64,000 nt of DNA from Evansella sp. LMS18 (GCF_024362785.1 NZ_CP093301.1:682001-746000); one strand, 5' to 3'. Shown: positions 8,869 to 17,709, counted from the stretch's first letter. A program made the numbers and translations. Notes: generated by a model not told the origin, from the sequence alone.

Positions 8869-9116
8869 GTATGAATTTCATATATAGACTTTGCATAAAA
8901 AAGACGAACATTCCTTTTCGATTGCAGCGTAAGACGGCGACTCTGGCGGGAAAAGCGCGAGCTGAAAATCCATTTTTTACGGCGTTCAGCCGTCAAAAAT
9001 TAGTTGAAGCCGTGCCCGCAGAACGCGTCCGTCTGTAGCGTAAATCGAACAACAAAGTAACATTTTAAGATAATGTTGGTATTAATGATAAAAATCTTGA
9101 ATTATGGGATTGATTC
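8869..9116 (+). mobile_element. MITE-like element family B, copy B3 (short form)
   Basis: 248 bp between direct repeats AATTT (8864-8868 and 9117-9121). It lacks the roughly 85-bp internal segment of long copies: GACGGCGACTCTGGCGGGAA replaces it. Hairpin TTTTTTACGGC / GCCGTCAAAAA has one mismatch. It lies between the divergent nifZ and braB genes and ends 20 bases before the braB promoter. Confidence 0.85.
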
Positions 9117-9136
9117 AATTTATTTAATTTTAACTG

Positions 9137-9164
9137 TTTACAATTGTTGAATTTATTATATAAT
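9137..9164 (+). promoter_or_regulatory. Sigma-A-type promoter upstream of braB
   Basis: TTTACA, 16-base spacer, perfect TATAAT. It predicts a leader of about 165 bases before braB. That leader holds GTTGATTTTCGCTGCAG and GAAGGCGCTGCG (about 9235-9262), which resembles a degenerate remnant of a GC-rich intergenic repeat seen in many Bacillaceae. Confidence 0.6.
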
Positions 9165-9336
9165 TCTAATCGTCTGTGTTTTTTCGACGTTATTTTCAAA
9201 ATATTAAATTATATAGGCACTGTTACACTTTAATGTTGATTTTCGCTGCAGAAGGCGCTGCGACCAGCCCGCTTTTAAAATTCAACATAGCCCTTAACAT
9301 GACATGGCCTGTATAAAAGCGCGGAGGGTAACAACC

Positions 9337-10656
9337 ATGAATAACAATAACATTTCTTTAAAGGATACATTGGCAATCGGGCTGATGATGTTCGCATTGT
9401 TCCTGGGTGCAGGAAACTTGATTTTCCCTCCTGCTCTTGGACAGGAAGCCGGAAGCTCAGTGTGGACTGCAGCAGCTGGTTTTTTAGTTACAGGAGTAGG
9501 ATTGCCTGTTTTAGCTATTATAGCCATCGCAAAATCAGGGGGGGATCTTCAGCATATATCAAAACGGGTTAGTCCTTTGTTTGCCGTTATTTTTTCTCTT
9601 GCTGTTTATTTAGCAATCGGCCCTTTATTCGGGATACCACGTACTGGGTCTGTTGCATATGAAACAGGAGTGCTCCCCTATTTAAGCGAAGCCACCCCTG
9701 GATCTTTATTTCTGTTTACGTTCATCTTTTTTGGGATAAGTTACTGGCTAAGCCTGAACCCCGCAAAACTGGTGGGGAGAATTGGAAAAGTTATTACTCC
9801 TGTTCTTCTTTTCGTCATCGCCGTGCTTGCTGGCACAGGCCTGATTCGTCCTATGGGGGAGCCGGCTTCTCCTGCGGAAGCATATCAGGAATTCGCTTTT
9901 TTCCGAGGCTTTCAGGAAGGTTATTTAACGATGGACGCTATCGCGGCGCTTGTTTTTGGAATTGTCATTATATCAAGGCTGAAGGAAAGAGGTATTACCT
10001 CAAAGGATGAACTTACAAAGCGGACAATCCAGGCAGGACTTATAGCCGGAACAGGGTTGATGTTCGTTTATTTCTCCCTTGCATTTCTTGGAGCTTCCAG
10101 CGTCAGCGTGATTGGATACCAGGAAAATGGCGGTGCCATCCTGACTGCTGTTGCCGATGAACTTCTCGGTACTGGAGGGATTATATTACTGTCTGTAGTA
10201 ATCACTTTAGCGTGCTTAACTACCGCAGTAGGGTTAATATCGGCGTTTGGGGAATTTTTAAACAAGCTTCTTCCCTCCTTAAAATATTCCGTTACTACAG
10301 CAGCAATAACATTGTTCAGCCTTCTTATGGCAAACATGGGGCTTACACAGCTCATCCAGTTTTCACTGCCTATGCTCATTATGCTGTACCCTGTTGCTAT
10401 AGTGCTTATAGTTCTGTCACTAGCGAAAGACTTGTTCAATGAATCTTCCGGAGTTTTTAAAGGAGCCGTTACAGGAGCTGTCCTCGTCAGTATACCTGAT
10501 GGCTTGAGCGGCACGCCCCTCTTCTCTGGTTTGTTCCAGCCTCTGGTGGATGCCTTGCCTCTTTCAGCTTACGGAATCGCCTGGCTCATTCCTGCCGTTA
10601 TCGGAGGGTTTATCGGGGGTATATTAACACGCAAAAGAAATTTGCAAAGCAAATGA
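9337..10656 (+). CDS. braB: Branched-chain amino acid:cation symporter BraB/BrnQ
   Basis: 439 residues from ATG 9337, behind GGAGGG; an upstream in-frame ATG at 9304 has no ribosome site. It imports isoleucine, leucine and valine, probably with Na+ (family knowledge). Twelve hydrophobic segments are visible, beginning LAIGLMMFALFLGAGNLIFPP, the characteristic first helix of the LIVCS family. The B. subtilis gene has the same neighbours (nifZ and ezrA). A promoter with a perfect -10 lies at 9137-9164; CodY control would be expected, but I see no clear CodY box. Confidence 0.93.
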   Translation: MNNNNISLKDTLAIGLMMFALFLGAGNLIFPPALGQEAGSSVWTAAAGFLVTGVGLPVLAIIAIAKSGGDLQHISKRVSPLFAVIFSLAVYLAIGPLFGIPRTGSVAYETGVLPYLSEATPGSLFLFTFIFFGISYWLSLNPAKLVGRIGKVITPVLLFVIAVLAGTGLIRPMGEPASPAEAYQEFAFFRGFQEGYLTMDAIAALVFGIVIISRLKERGITSKDELTKRTIQAGLIAGTGLMFVYFSLAFLGASSVSVIGYQENGGAILTAVADELLGTGGIILLSVVITLACLTTAVGLISAFGEFLNKLLPSLKYSVTTAAITLFSLLMANMGLTQLIQFSLPMLIMLYPVAIVLIVLSLAKDLFNESSGVFKGAVTGAVLVSIPDGLSGTPLFSGLFQPLVDALPLSAYGIAWLIPAVIGGFIGGILTRKRNLQSK

Positions 10657-10835
10657 TAACGTAATGCTTATGTTACAAGGTCAAAAGAAGAAGCTTAGGG
10701 GAAATACTCGCGAATATATTCAGGGATCATCCGTAATTAAGCGCCTTGCAATGTAACCGCTGTCTCTGGCGCTGGAAATTGCATTTTCCCACTCTGATAA
10801 TTGCCCAATTGAAAATCAGATTCTCTTCCAAGGAC

Positions 10836-10871
10836 AAAAAAAGCAGAAACGGCTCTCCGTTTCTGCTTTTT
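10836..10871. terminator. Bidirectional terminator between braB and the ezrA operon
   Basis: AAAAAAAGCAGAAACGG-CTCT-CCGTTTCTGC followed by a T run; A and T runs on both sides make it usable from either strand. It abuts the stop codon of the minus-strand gene. Confidence 0.9.
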
Positions 10872-11279
10872 TTAATCGGATTCTTTGCTTATTCTTTCAA
10901 TCAGGTCATCCACAGAAATAACTTTGTCTGGTGCAATATCATCAAAATCGCCAGGATGTATCCCTCTGACAGCAAATTGTCTGCTTTCAGCAATTGGTTC
11001 GTCTGTCAGCGAAGGCTCTCCAGTGCGCTCTTCTGTTTCCCTGCCCGCAGTGTCCTTTAGTCCCGGGTCTTCAAAATTACCTGTGTCCAGTTCAGAAAAA
11101 AACAGGGAATCGCCGGACTCTATATTGCCTGGCTCATCCCCAGGGACGTCTTGTCCCTCCCCAACGATTTCCGCAGTTTCATTTCCTTTGTCCGGGAGAA
11201 GAGAGAAAATCAATACGGACCAGACGGACATGCAAGCGACTGCCGTTCCTATTAATAAGCTCCATCGGGCTGTTGTCAT
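10872..11279 (-). CDS. Unknown bitopic acidic membrane protein downstream of ezrA
   Basis: 135 residues that I do not recognise. One membrane segment near the N-terminus (about residues 7-28, LLIGTAVACMSVWSVLIFSL) is followed by a strongly acidic, Gly/Glu/Asp-rich, probably disordered stretch to about residue 105, then a short mixed C-terminal part (IAPDKVISVDDLIERISKE) that could form a helix. By the short basic start (MTTARW) the acidic part would be outside the cell. It starts 21 bases after the ezrA stop and shares its terminator, so it is in the ezrA transcript. A role linked to the division machinery is only a guess from position. Confidence 0.7.
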   Translation of the reverse strand: MTTARWSLLIGTAVACMSVWSVLIFSLLPDKGNETAEIVGEGQDVPGDEPGNIESGDSLFFSELDTGNFEDPGLKDTAGRETEERTGEPSLTDEPIAESRQFAVRGIHPGDFDDIAPDKVISVDDLIERISKESD

Positions 11280-11300
11280 TCAATCCTCCCCTTCACCTGA

Positions 11301-13001
11301 TTACACTGTCAGGAGTTCTCTGTTAGCAGAGACTTTCTCAAGTACATTCGGTTCAACTTTTTCGACTGCTTTAAGTGCGGTTTGAAGCGCCTCTTCATAC
11401 TGGTACTGCCTGAAACAGCTTTCAGCCTGGAGGAGCTTTATATTTAGTTCGTCGTATTTGTTTCTGTATCTGTTGCCGAACTGGATAACCTGTTCTGCCA
11501 GGCTGGCTTCTTCAATAGTCTTGTTCAGCAATTCTGTACAGCTTTCTACGTGATTCGTTGCTTCTTCGACTTTCATTCTGATCTCGTCCATGGAAAGAGG
11601 TAGTTCATTTAATTTCTTTGCTGCCTCTTCAACAGCTTTTCCAGCTTCCTCAAGTTCCCCCAGCAGTTCAGACGGTACACCAGGAAGGTTGCTCTTGTTT
11701 AGTTTCTTACGTCCTGAAAGGAGTGTTTCCCTGAGCTGCCTGATAGTTTCACCAGCGTCCCGCTCATCGCTTCTCAGGTGGTTAAGGTGCTCCTTTCTGT
11801 CCGCCATATCCTTTTCCGCTTCAGCCAGTTTCCCATTAAACTCTTCAATCAGCTTTCTGATCGCAGTAAAAGATTGTTTCTTTTCCTCAGCGGATGCCTT
11901 GATTACTGTATATTGGTTCACCAGTGCTTTAAATTGCTTCTCTGTTTTCAAAAGATTATCATCGTCTTCTTCTGTCAGCCTGTAACTAAGTTTCAGCGTT
12001 TCTATTTCTTTAATAAGGGCTTCATACTGTTCTGACATAGCAACGAGTTTCTGCTCAAGCACAGGCAGTTCTTTTTCTGAGTATTGCTTAGACAGGGCTT
12101 CATACTCAAGCTTCTCGTAAATCTCATTAATATTTTTCTGAATGGACTCAACCGGCTCTGCCACCTCATTAAGTTTCAGGGCCTCAGCCAGCGGGAGGAG
12201 CGTTCCGATTTGCTTTTTCAGCTCTTCCGTCTGCCATTTTACGGAGAAATGCTCAAGGACATATCCTTCTTTTTCCATCTCTTCGAAACCCCTCTCCAGT
12301 TCCTGGAGCTGTGCGGGCAATTCTCTCTGTAGAAGAACAAGGAATTCCGGTGCCTTCTCCATCGCCTCATTGATGAAACCAATCTCTTCTTTTAATTGGA
12401 GCAGTATTTCCCTTGCCTGGAGGTAGTTCCCCTGTTCCGTCTCTTCCTCGAAAGTTGTAAAGAGTTCCTGCAGATCCTGGATGCGCTTCTCCGCATTCGC
12501 GCCAGCAGTTCCGAGTATCCCCCGCTGCGCCCACATTTTTTTCTTCGTCTCCTGATACAGATCCTTGACATTATGTATGTCCTGGCGGTTTTGTTCTTCA
12601 CTGTCGACGAGCTGCTCCACGTCTGCGAACATTTCTTTCAAATGTGTATCCAGATTGTTAAGCTCCTCATCAACAAAGCGGGCAATTCTTCTTCCTTTAT
12701 TAAATCTGTATTTATTCGCTGATTCTTCAATGTCAAACAGCTTTTCTTCTATATCAGGCAGCTGAACTGTAACTATTTCATCCCATTCTTTGCGCCATTG
12801 CTCAAATCTTTCCTCCGTCTCCCCTGACATTTTAAGTGATTTGATCTTAGAAAGCTCCTCGGTTACAGGCTCGTTCATAAGCTGTATTTTCCTGTTTTCA
12901 AGCCTGTCCACTTCTTTATAGATCGCCTTTCTGGACCATGCCCCGTAAATGATCGCAAACAGAAAGACAACTATGGATGCGTAAATAACGTAAAATATCA
13001 T
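11301..13001 (-). CDS. ezrA: Septation ring formation regulator EzrA
   Basis: 566 residues. A short extracellular N-terminus and one membrane helix (MIFYVIYASIVVFLFAII) are followed by more than 500 residues of almost unbroken Glu/Lys/Leu-rich coiled coil, the architecture of the spectrin-like EzrA. It restrains FtsZ ring assembly and links it to the wall synthesis enzymes (family knowledge). Length equals the usual 562-570. Gene order nifZ-braB-ezrA-hisJ is conserved with B. subtilis. The stretch 13002-13268 between it and the divergent hisJ is AT-rich with no repeat element. Confidence 0.94.
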   Translation of the reverse strand: MIFYVIYASIVVFLFAIIYGAWSRKAIYKEVDRLENRKIQLMNEPVTEELSKIKSLKMSGETEERFEQWRKEWDEIVTVQLPDIEEKLFDIEESANKYRFNKGRRIARFVDEELNNLDTHLKEMFADVEQLVDSEEQNRQDIHNVKDLYQETKKKMWAQRGILGTAGANAEKRIQDLQELFTTFEEETEQGNYLQAREILLQLKEEIGFINEAMEKAPEFLVLLQRELPAQLQELERGFEEMEKEGYVLEHFSVKWQTEELKKQIGTLLPLAEALKLNEVAEPVESIQKNINEIYEKLEYEALSKQYSEKELPVLEQKLVAMSEQYEALIKEIETLKLSYRLTEEDDDNLLKTEKQFKALVNQYTVIKASAEEKKQSFTAIRKLIEEFNGKLAEAEKDMADRKEHLNHLRSDERDAGETIRQLRETLLSGRKKLNKSNLPGVPSELLGELEEAGKAVEEAAKKLNELPLSMDEIRMKVEEATNHVESCTELLNKTIEEASLAEQVIQFGNRYRNKYDELNIKLLQAESCFRQYQYEEALQTALKAVEKVEPNVLEKVSANRELLTV

Positions 13002-13268
13002 TAAAGGCCTCTCCTTTTATTAGTTTTTTATTTTGAAATCCAGTTATTTTATAAAGTTTCATACATCGACAAAATTTGAATTGTTAGTATAATAAATAGA
13101 TAATCTTATCTTAGCATAGAAAAACAAGAAATTACTTACAAAATCTATCTTTTTTTGATCATTTTCTCTTATTTTTTATCGCAATAAATTTGCAGGGTAA
13201 TTTCATACAACTTTTTACGCATTTTTGTTGTATTTTCCACTATAAACTTTAAACAGGAGTGTTACCAA

Positions 13269-14072
13269 ATGAGAGACGGGCACATACATTCCCCATACTG
13301 TCCCCACGGTTCCGGCGACGCGTTTGAAAAGTATATAAAACAGGCGATTTCCCTTGGATACAAAAGCATGACTTTTACAGAGCATGCCCCTCTTCCTGAA
13401 TCTTTTGCCGATCCTGTACCTGAAAAAGATTCAGCCATGCAGCTCAGGGACCTGCCTTCGTACATAAGAGACTTAAAACAATTGAAGGAACGTTACCGAA
13501 GCGATATAGAAATCAAGATTGGGCTTGAAATTGATTTTATTGAAGGGTTTGAAGAAGAAACAAAGGAGTTTCTCGATAATTGGGGGAACGAGCTGGATGA
13601 CGCGATTCTGTCGGTTCATTTTCTGAGACTTCCGGACAACCGCTATATTTGCCTGGACTATTCGCCAGAGTCATTCAAACTGCTGACAGAGGAATTATCT
13701 TCTCTGGAAGCTGTTTATAAAAAATATTATGAAACGCTGCTTCTTTCCGCCGAAGCCGATCTCGGACCGTACAAGCCGAAAAGAATAGGTCATATAACAC
13801 TGGTGAGGAAGTTCCAGAAATTATTCCCTCGGGATTTTGATGATAAAAACTATCTCACACCCTTACTACAGACTGTGAAAAAACAGGGTTATTCCCTTGA
13901 CATCAATGGGGCCGGCTTGTTTAAGCCATACTGCGGAGAACTTTATCCTCCGGAAGAATGGATCAGAGCCGCCCGAAAAGAGGGTATCAGTCTTGTTTAT
14001 GGTTCAGATGCCCATAATCCCCGTCAGCTTGGCCAGGGAGTACAAGAGCTGAGGAAACTGCCATTTTTCTAA
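13269..14072 (+). CDS. hisJ: Histidinol-phosphatase, PHP family
   Basis: 267 residues. It removes phosphate from L-histidinol phosphate in histidine synthesis. PHP-domain metal motifs are seen in order: DGHIHSPYCPHG at residue 3, FTEHAPLP near 38, GLEIDF near 88, SVHFL near 117, IGHITLVRKF, and YGSDAHNP near 244. AGGAG stands 10 bases upstream of the ATG. Transcribed divergently from ezrA and convergently with refZ, whose stop is 14 bases away. No other his gene is nearby, as in B. subtilis, where this gene is also outside the his operon. Confidence 0.93.
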   Translation: MRDGHIHSPYCPHGSGDAFEKYIKQAISLGYKSMTFTEHAPLPESFADPVPEKDSAMQLRDLPSYIRDLKQLKERYRSDIEIKIGLEIDFIEGFEEETKEFLDNWGNELDDAILSVHFLRLPDNRYICLDYSPESFKLLTEELSSLEAVYKKYYETLLLSAEADLGPYKPKRIGHITLVRKFQKLFPRDFDDKNYLTPLLQTVKKQGYSLDINGAGLFKPYCGELYPPEEWIRAARKEGISLVYGSDAHNPRQLGQGVQELRKLPFF

Positions 14073-14085
14073 TGGTCAGCTTCCC

Positions 14086-14709
14086 TCAGCTTACCGTTTT
14101 TTCTTTAAAATGGACACCAATCCATTGTGCAAGCTGTGAAAAATATTTATCCAGAAAAGTACTGTCATGAGGCATCAGATGATAGACTTCCCTGATATAC
14201 TGGGGATGGAGAAAAGGCATGTTCAGCATTCCCTTCAGCTGTATAAGAAAGAATTCATCGGGAAGGTCATACACTTCTCCATTGCTGTACCCCTTCTTCA
14301 GCAAGGTGCTGAAGAGATGTTTTTCCTTTGCCAGGTATGTGCTCATCAACTCTCTGACAAGCGTCGTATCAAGCGTTATCTCTCTGTGCACAAACCTGGC
14401 GAGGTGCGGCCTTTTTTGCTGGTATACGAGCACATTCCAGATCGCCTGCAGAAGACAGTCGTATGCCTTATCTTCTTCACTTAATGCTTTATCGACCTGC
14501 ACTTCTATTACTGCAGTGTATCCTTCAAGAAAATCCGTTATAAGCTGCTCCAGGAGACCTTGTTTATTTCTGAAATAATAAGAGATCAACGCTACATTAC
14601 ACTCCGCCTTTTGTGCGATATCCCTGACGGAAGTGCCTGAAAAACCTTGCACGTTAAACAGCTCCACCGCCGCTTTTATTACTTTTTCTTTTGAAGCTTT
14701 TTTTGCCAT
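14086..14709 (-). CDS. refZ: TetR-family regulator of FtsZ, RefZ
   Basis: 207 residues. A TetR helix-turn-helix (residues about 8-55: FSGTSVRDIAQKAECNVALISYYF) is followed by a helical domain containing FVHREITLDTTLVRELMSTYLAKEKHLF, very like B. subtilis RefZ (YttP). RefZ binds motifs around the origin and inhibits FtsZ assembly near the poles during sporulation (family knowledge). Position between hisJ and ytsP is conserved. It lies in the same window as ezrA, another FtsZ regulator. Upstream (14730-14755) a loose dyad TAGTAACAG / TTATCACTG is visible and could be an autoregulatory site, but this is weak. Confidence 0.9.
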   Translation of the reverse strand: MAKKASKEKVIKAAVELFNVQGFSGTSVRDIAQKAECNVALISYYFRNKQGLLEQLITDFLEGYTAVIEVQVDKALSEEDKAYDCLLQAIWNVLVYQQKRPHLARFVHREITLDTTLVRELMSTYLAKEKHLFSTLLKKGYSNGEVYDLPDEFFLIQLKGMLNMPFLHPQYIREVYHLMPHDSTFLDKYFSQLAQWIGVHFKEKTVS

Positions 14710-14877
14710 CTTTTAACACCACCTGTATACCAGTGATAACTATGCTGTTACTACTTTAAATTCTCGTTTTTACCGTTGTTTCCTGTATAAAAATATCGAC
14801 AGAATCAGAGCTAATCTCTCACACACAGCTTTTTGTTTGTGGTATAATTTCCGAAATATATTTCAGGAGGTTATCAC

Positions 14878-15357
14878 ATGTTCCAGACTACTGCATATTC
14901 CGGCTCCCTTAAGGAGCAATATGAATTCCTCTCCCGTCAGCTTGACGCACTGCTTGAAGGAGAAACAGACTTTACAGCAAACTTAAGTAATGCTTCTGCC
15001 CTGTTAAACCAGTTTCTTAACGATACTAACTGGGTAGGCTTTTATATTTGGAAAGAAGACCAGCTCGTATTAGGACCTTTCCAGGGCCTTCCTGCATGCG
15101 TAAGAATAGCCAGCGGGAAAGGAGTATGCGGTACAGCGGCTGCAGAAAGAAAAACACAGCGGATTGCAGATGTCCATGCATTCCCCGGCCATATCGCTTG
15201 TGACGCTGCTTCAAATTCAGAAATCGTCGTACCGATGGTTAAGGACGGCGAACTGATCGGAGTCCTCGATATCGACAGTCCGCTGAAGGATCGGTTCACG
15301 GAAGAAGACCAGCAGGGACTTGAGCTTTTTGTTGAAACATTAGTAAACAGATTATAA
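14878..15357 (+). CDS. ytsP: Free methionine-(R)-sulfoxide reductase (GAF domain), YtsP
   Basis: 159 residues, a single GAF domain. Reduces free methionine-R-sulfoxide. The three cysteines of the fRMsr mechanism are present: Cys74 (PACVRI), Cys84 (GVCGTAA) and Cys108 (HIACDAAS), with the same 10 and 24 spacing as in characterised members, so activity is likely. AGGAGG precedes ATG 14878. Gene order refZ-ytsP-rpsD is that of B. subtilis. A weak stem CCTGG/CCAGG follows the stop, but no convincing terminator. Confidence 0.92.
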   Translation: MFQTTAYSGSLKEQYEFLSRQLDALLEGETDFTANLSNASALLNQFLNDTNWVGFYIWKEDQLVLGPFQGLPACVRIASGKGVCGTAAAERKTQRIADVHAFPGHIACDAASNSEIVVPMVKDGELIGVLDIDSPLKDRFTEEDQQGLELFVETLVNRL

Positions 15358-15610
15358 GCCTGGAATTTATCGCCAGGATAATTTAATGCCATTTATTAGC
15401 AAGTGGTTCCATTCTACGATTCTTTGATCGGAAGGGTGGGATCACTTGTCTTTTATTTTACCCTACCTGCTTAATCCTGGTACAGGGAGAAAAACTAAAG
15501 CGCACTGCGCCGGTGATAAAGTGCCGTGACAGTATAGAGTTTCTTTTTAATGTAAATCTCGTTTTTCACCTTTTGAAGTATAGGGTTATTATGCAGAAGA
15601 GATCTTGCAC

Positions 15611-15714
15611 CCCCTGAGCAGCGTCGTTCTCCCTTCTCAAGTACCGCAAGACGCTCTTGCATCCCTTGAGCAGCGTGGTTCCCCCTTCTCAAGTAACGAA
15701 AGACGCTCTTGCAC
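15611..15714 (+). repeat. 52-bp tandem repeat, two units
   Basis: Units at 15611-15662 and 15663-15714 share TGAGCAGCGT, CCCTTCTCAAGTA and AGACGCTCTTGCA, with a few substitutions; a partial third copy (GATCTTGCACCCC) precedes. Found in the long space between ytsP and rpsD. No credible coding sense on either strand. Confidence 0.85.
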
Positions 15715-15843
15715 CCCCACATAGAGTCCCCCCACCCCGCTTATCACGCTCAAACTTACGACCCTCCCCAGCCGTCGTACCGTTTAAAAAGCACACCATC
15801 ACACCGGAAAAGGTTCCCAGTATAAAAAATATAGAAGCTTCCC

Positions 15844-15872
15844 TTGACTTCAGACTCCAAAAAATATACACT
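15844..15872 (+). promoter_or_regulatory. Likely promoter of rpsD
   Basis: TTGACT, 17-base spacer, TACACT. It would start a leader of about 240 bases, fitting the structured rpsD leader. The -10 is only 4 of 6, so the assignment is tentative. Confidence 0.45.
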
Positions 15873-15939
15873 ATACTTTGTGCAAATAAGACAGCCACGG
15901 TAAACATCATGTGGTTCATTTTATTCCCGTTTGATAGCA

Positions 15940-16112
15940 CGTAAGCTGTGCTGGCGCATTGAAGCGCCGCAGAGGGACGCCTCTGCTATAAAACGAGGTG
16001 CATCGCGTAACCTCTAGCTGTCGAGGCGAGGGTGCATGAAGATAAAATGTCCTTGTGAATGGGATTGCCACTGTTATTTATTTCACTAAAAACCGAAATA
16101 TAAAGGAGGAGC
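15940..16112 (+). promoter_or_regulatory. Structured leader of rpsD, likely S4 autoregulatory RNA
   Basis: Consecutive stable hairpins GGCGC-attgaa-GCGCC and GCAGAGG-gacg-CCTCTGC, then GAGGTGCATCGCGTAACCTC and further stems up to the AAGGAGGAG ribosome site. In B. subtilis, S4 represses its own gene by binding the rpsD leader (established); that this leader does the same is inferred from its position and structure. Confidence 0.6.
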
Positions 16113-16118
16113 TATATT

Positions 16119-16721
16119 ATGGCTCGATATACTGGACCAAGCTGGAAGCTCTCCCGCCGTTTAGGAATTTCTTTAAGCGGTACTGGAAAAGAGCTCCAAA
16201 AGCGCCCTTACGGACCTGGTGAACACGGTCCCAACCAACGTAAAAAACTTTCTGAGTACGGACTTCAGCTTCAGGAGAAGCAGAAACTTCGTCACATGTA
16301 CGGCATGAATGAGCGTCAATTCCGCAGCCTGTTCGACCAGGCTGGCAAAATGCAAGGTATCCACGGTGAGAACTTCATGATTCTTCTTGAGTCCCGCCTT
16401 GACAACCTTGTATACCGTTTAGGTCTTGCACGTACACGCCGTCAGGCTCGTCAGCTTGTTAACCACGGCCACGTTACTGTTGATGGCCAGCGCGTAGATA
16501 TCCCATCTTACCGCGTTGCACCTGGACAGACAATCTCTGTTCGTGAGAAATCACGTAACCTTGACATCGTTAAGGATGCACTTGAAGTTAACGACTTCGT
16601 ACCAGCATACCTTGAGTTCGATGTTGACAGCTTAGAAGGTAAATATGTTCGCTTCCCTGAGCGTTCTGAACTTCCAGCTGAAATCACTGAAGCTCTTATC
16701 GTTGAGTTCTACTCCCGTTAA
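16119..16721 (+). CDS. rpsD: 30S ribosomal protein S4
   Basis: 200 residues, starting [19 protein letters not shown], the Firmicutes form without the zinc-binding cysteines of some bacteria. An S4 RNA-binding domain is seen at about residues 93-155 ([30 protein letters not shown]). Primary 16S rRNA binder of the small subunit body and translational repressor of its own gene. Stand-alone gene as in Bacillus, preceded by a long structured leader and followed by a strong terminator. Codon use is visibly that of a highly expressed gene. Confidence 0.98.
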   Translation: MARYTGPSWKLSRRLGISLSGTGKELQKRPYGPGEHGPNQRKKLSEYGLQLQEKQKLRHMYGMNERQFRSLFDQAGKMQGIHGENFMILLESRLDNLVYRLGLARTRRQARQLVNHGHVTVDGQRVDIPSYRVAPGQTISVREKSRNLDIVKDALEVNDFVPAYLEFDVDSLEGKYVRFPERSELPAEITEALIVEFYSR

Positions 16722-16731
16722 TAGCTTTGAG

Positions 16732-16766
16732 AAAAAGCACAGCCCCTTCCGGCTGTGCTTTTTTTA
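16732..16766. terminator. Bidirectional terminator between rpsD and gltC
   Basis: AAAAAGCACAGCC-ccttcc-GGCTGTGCTTTTTTT. It overlaps the gltC stop codon. Confidence 0.92.
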
Positions 16767-17669
16767 TTTGCCAAACTTATTAAACATGGAAAACAGCTTA
16801 ATTAAAAAGTCATAAAATAATTGCTCTGCAGGAAGGAGCTCCCGCTCTCTCGATATAATCACTCCTGCATTCCTGGTCACCTGCGGCTCTTCCAGCGGGA
16901 TTTTCACTGTGGAACGCGGGACCTCATCCAGCAGTGTCATCTCCGGAAGCAGAGTCACCCCCATTCCTGCTGATACGAGCCCCTTGATTGATCCAATATC
17001 CCATCCTTCCAGAACAACTTCCGGCTGGAATCCTTCTTTCCTGCAAGCTTCGGAAATGATTGTTCGGAGAATGTAGCCTTCCGGAAACAAAACAAAAGGC
17101 TCTCCCCTTAATTCATGCAGGCTTAGTTCACTTTTGTCAGCCAGTGGATGATCCTGTGGAACCAAAACAGCGATATTCTCTACATAAAGGATTTCCCCCT
17201 TGAGTTTTTTATCGTCCTTAGGAACTGGCGCCATAAGAGCGATATCGATTTCACCTTTTATGACAAGTGACATGAGTTCGTGATAAGAACTCTGATACAG
17301 CTGGAACTTCACCTGCGGATATTCCTTCCTGAAAGAAGAAATAACAAGAGGCAGAATGTAATTGGCCATACTCGCAGGAAAGCCGATACGCACAGTCCCC
17401 TTTTCCGGATCTACATACTCCTCCACTTCCCTCTTTGCCTTATCAATAATGGTTACTGCATCTTTCATATATTCAAGGAAAATCCTTCCTACCGGAGTAA
17501 GTTTCACCCTTCTCCCTTCACGGATAAACAAACGCACACCTAATTCTTCTTCCAGATTATTGATTTGTCTGCTTACTGCAGACTGGGCAACGTGCATAGC
17601 ATCAGCTGCTTTTGTAATATGTTCTCTTTTCGCCGCTTCTATAAAATATTCTATCTGTCGTAATTCCAA
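16764..17669 (-). CDS. gltC: LysR-family regulator of glutamate metabolism, GltC-like
   Basis: 301 residues from TTG 17669, which follows AGGTGG at 5 bases and gives the GltC-type start MELRQIEYFIEAAKREH; the ATG at 17687 has no ribosome site and would place coding sequence almost onto the dyad at 17689. Winged helix-turn-helix (residues about 18-37, KAADAMHVAQSAVSRQINNLE) and a LysR effector domain ending in SAGMGVTLLPE. B. subtilis GltC activates glutamate synthase gltAB and is held in check by a glutamate dehydrogenase; here the divergent partner is the dehydrogenase gene itself. Target inferred from position. Confidence 0.85.
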   Translation of the reverse strand: MELRQIEYFIEAAKREHITKAADAMHVAQSAVSRQINNLEEELGVRLFIREGRRVKLTPVGRIFLEYMKDAVTIIDKAKREVEEYVDPEKGTVRIGFPASMANYILPLVISSFRKEYPQVKFQLYQSSYHELMSLVIKGEIDIALMAPVPKDDKKLKGEILYVENIAVLVPQDHPLADKSELSLHELRGEPFVLFPEGYILRTIISEACRKEGFQPEVVLEGWDIGSIKGLVSAGMGVTLLPEMTLLDEVPRSTVKIPLEEPQVTRNAGVIISRERELLPAEQLFYDFLIKLFSMFNKFGK

Positions 17670-17688
17670 AATGTCCACCTCATACATT

Positions 17689-17709
17689 AATCTAATTTCG
17701 GCATAGATT
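17689..17709. promoter_or_regulatory. LysR-type operator between gltC and gdhA
   Basis: Interrupted perfect dyad AATCTA-N9-TAGATT, which contains the LysR signature T-N11-A. A further half-site ATCTAAT follows at 17713. It is 20 bases upstream of the gltC TTG and overlaps the probable gltC promoter, the usual place for LysR autorepression. Confidence 0.6.

Noticed and set aside
9143-9158. CodY box in the braB promoter
   Set aside because: AATTGTTGAATTTATT matches the AATTTTCWGAAAATT consensus at only about ten positions in an AT-rich region.
13002-13268. Hidden gene or repeat between ezrA and hisJ
   Set aside because: AT-rich, no frame of note, and no match to families A, B or C.
14730-14755. 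RefZ-binding motif in its own promoter
   Set aside because: The dyad TAGTAACAG/TTATCACTG is imperfect and I do not remember the motif well enough to claim a match.
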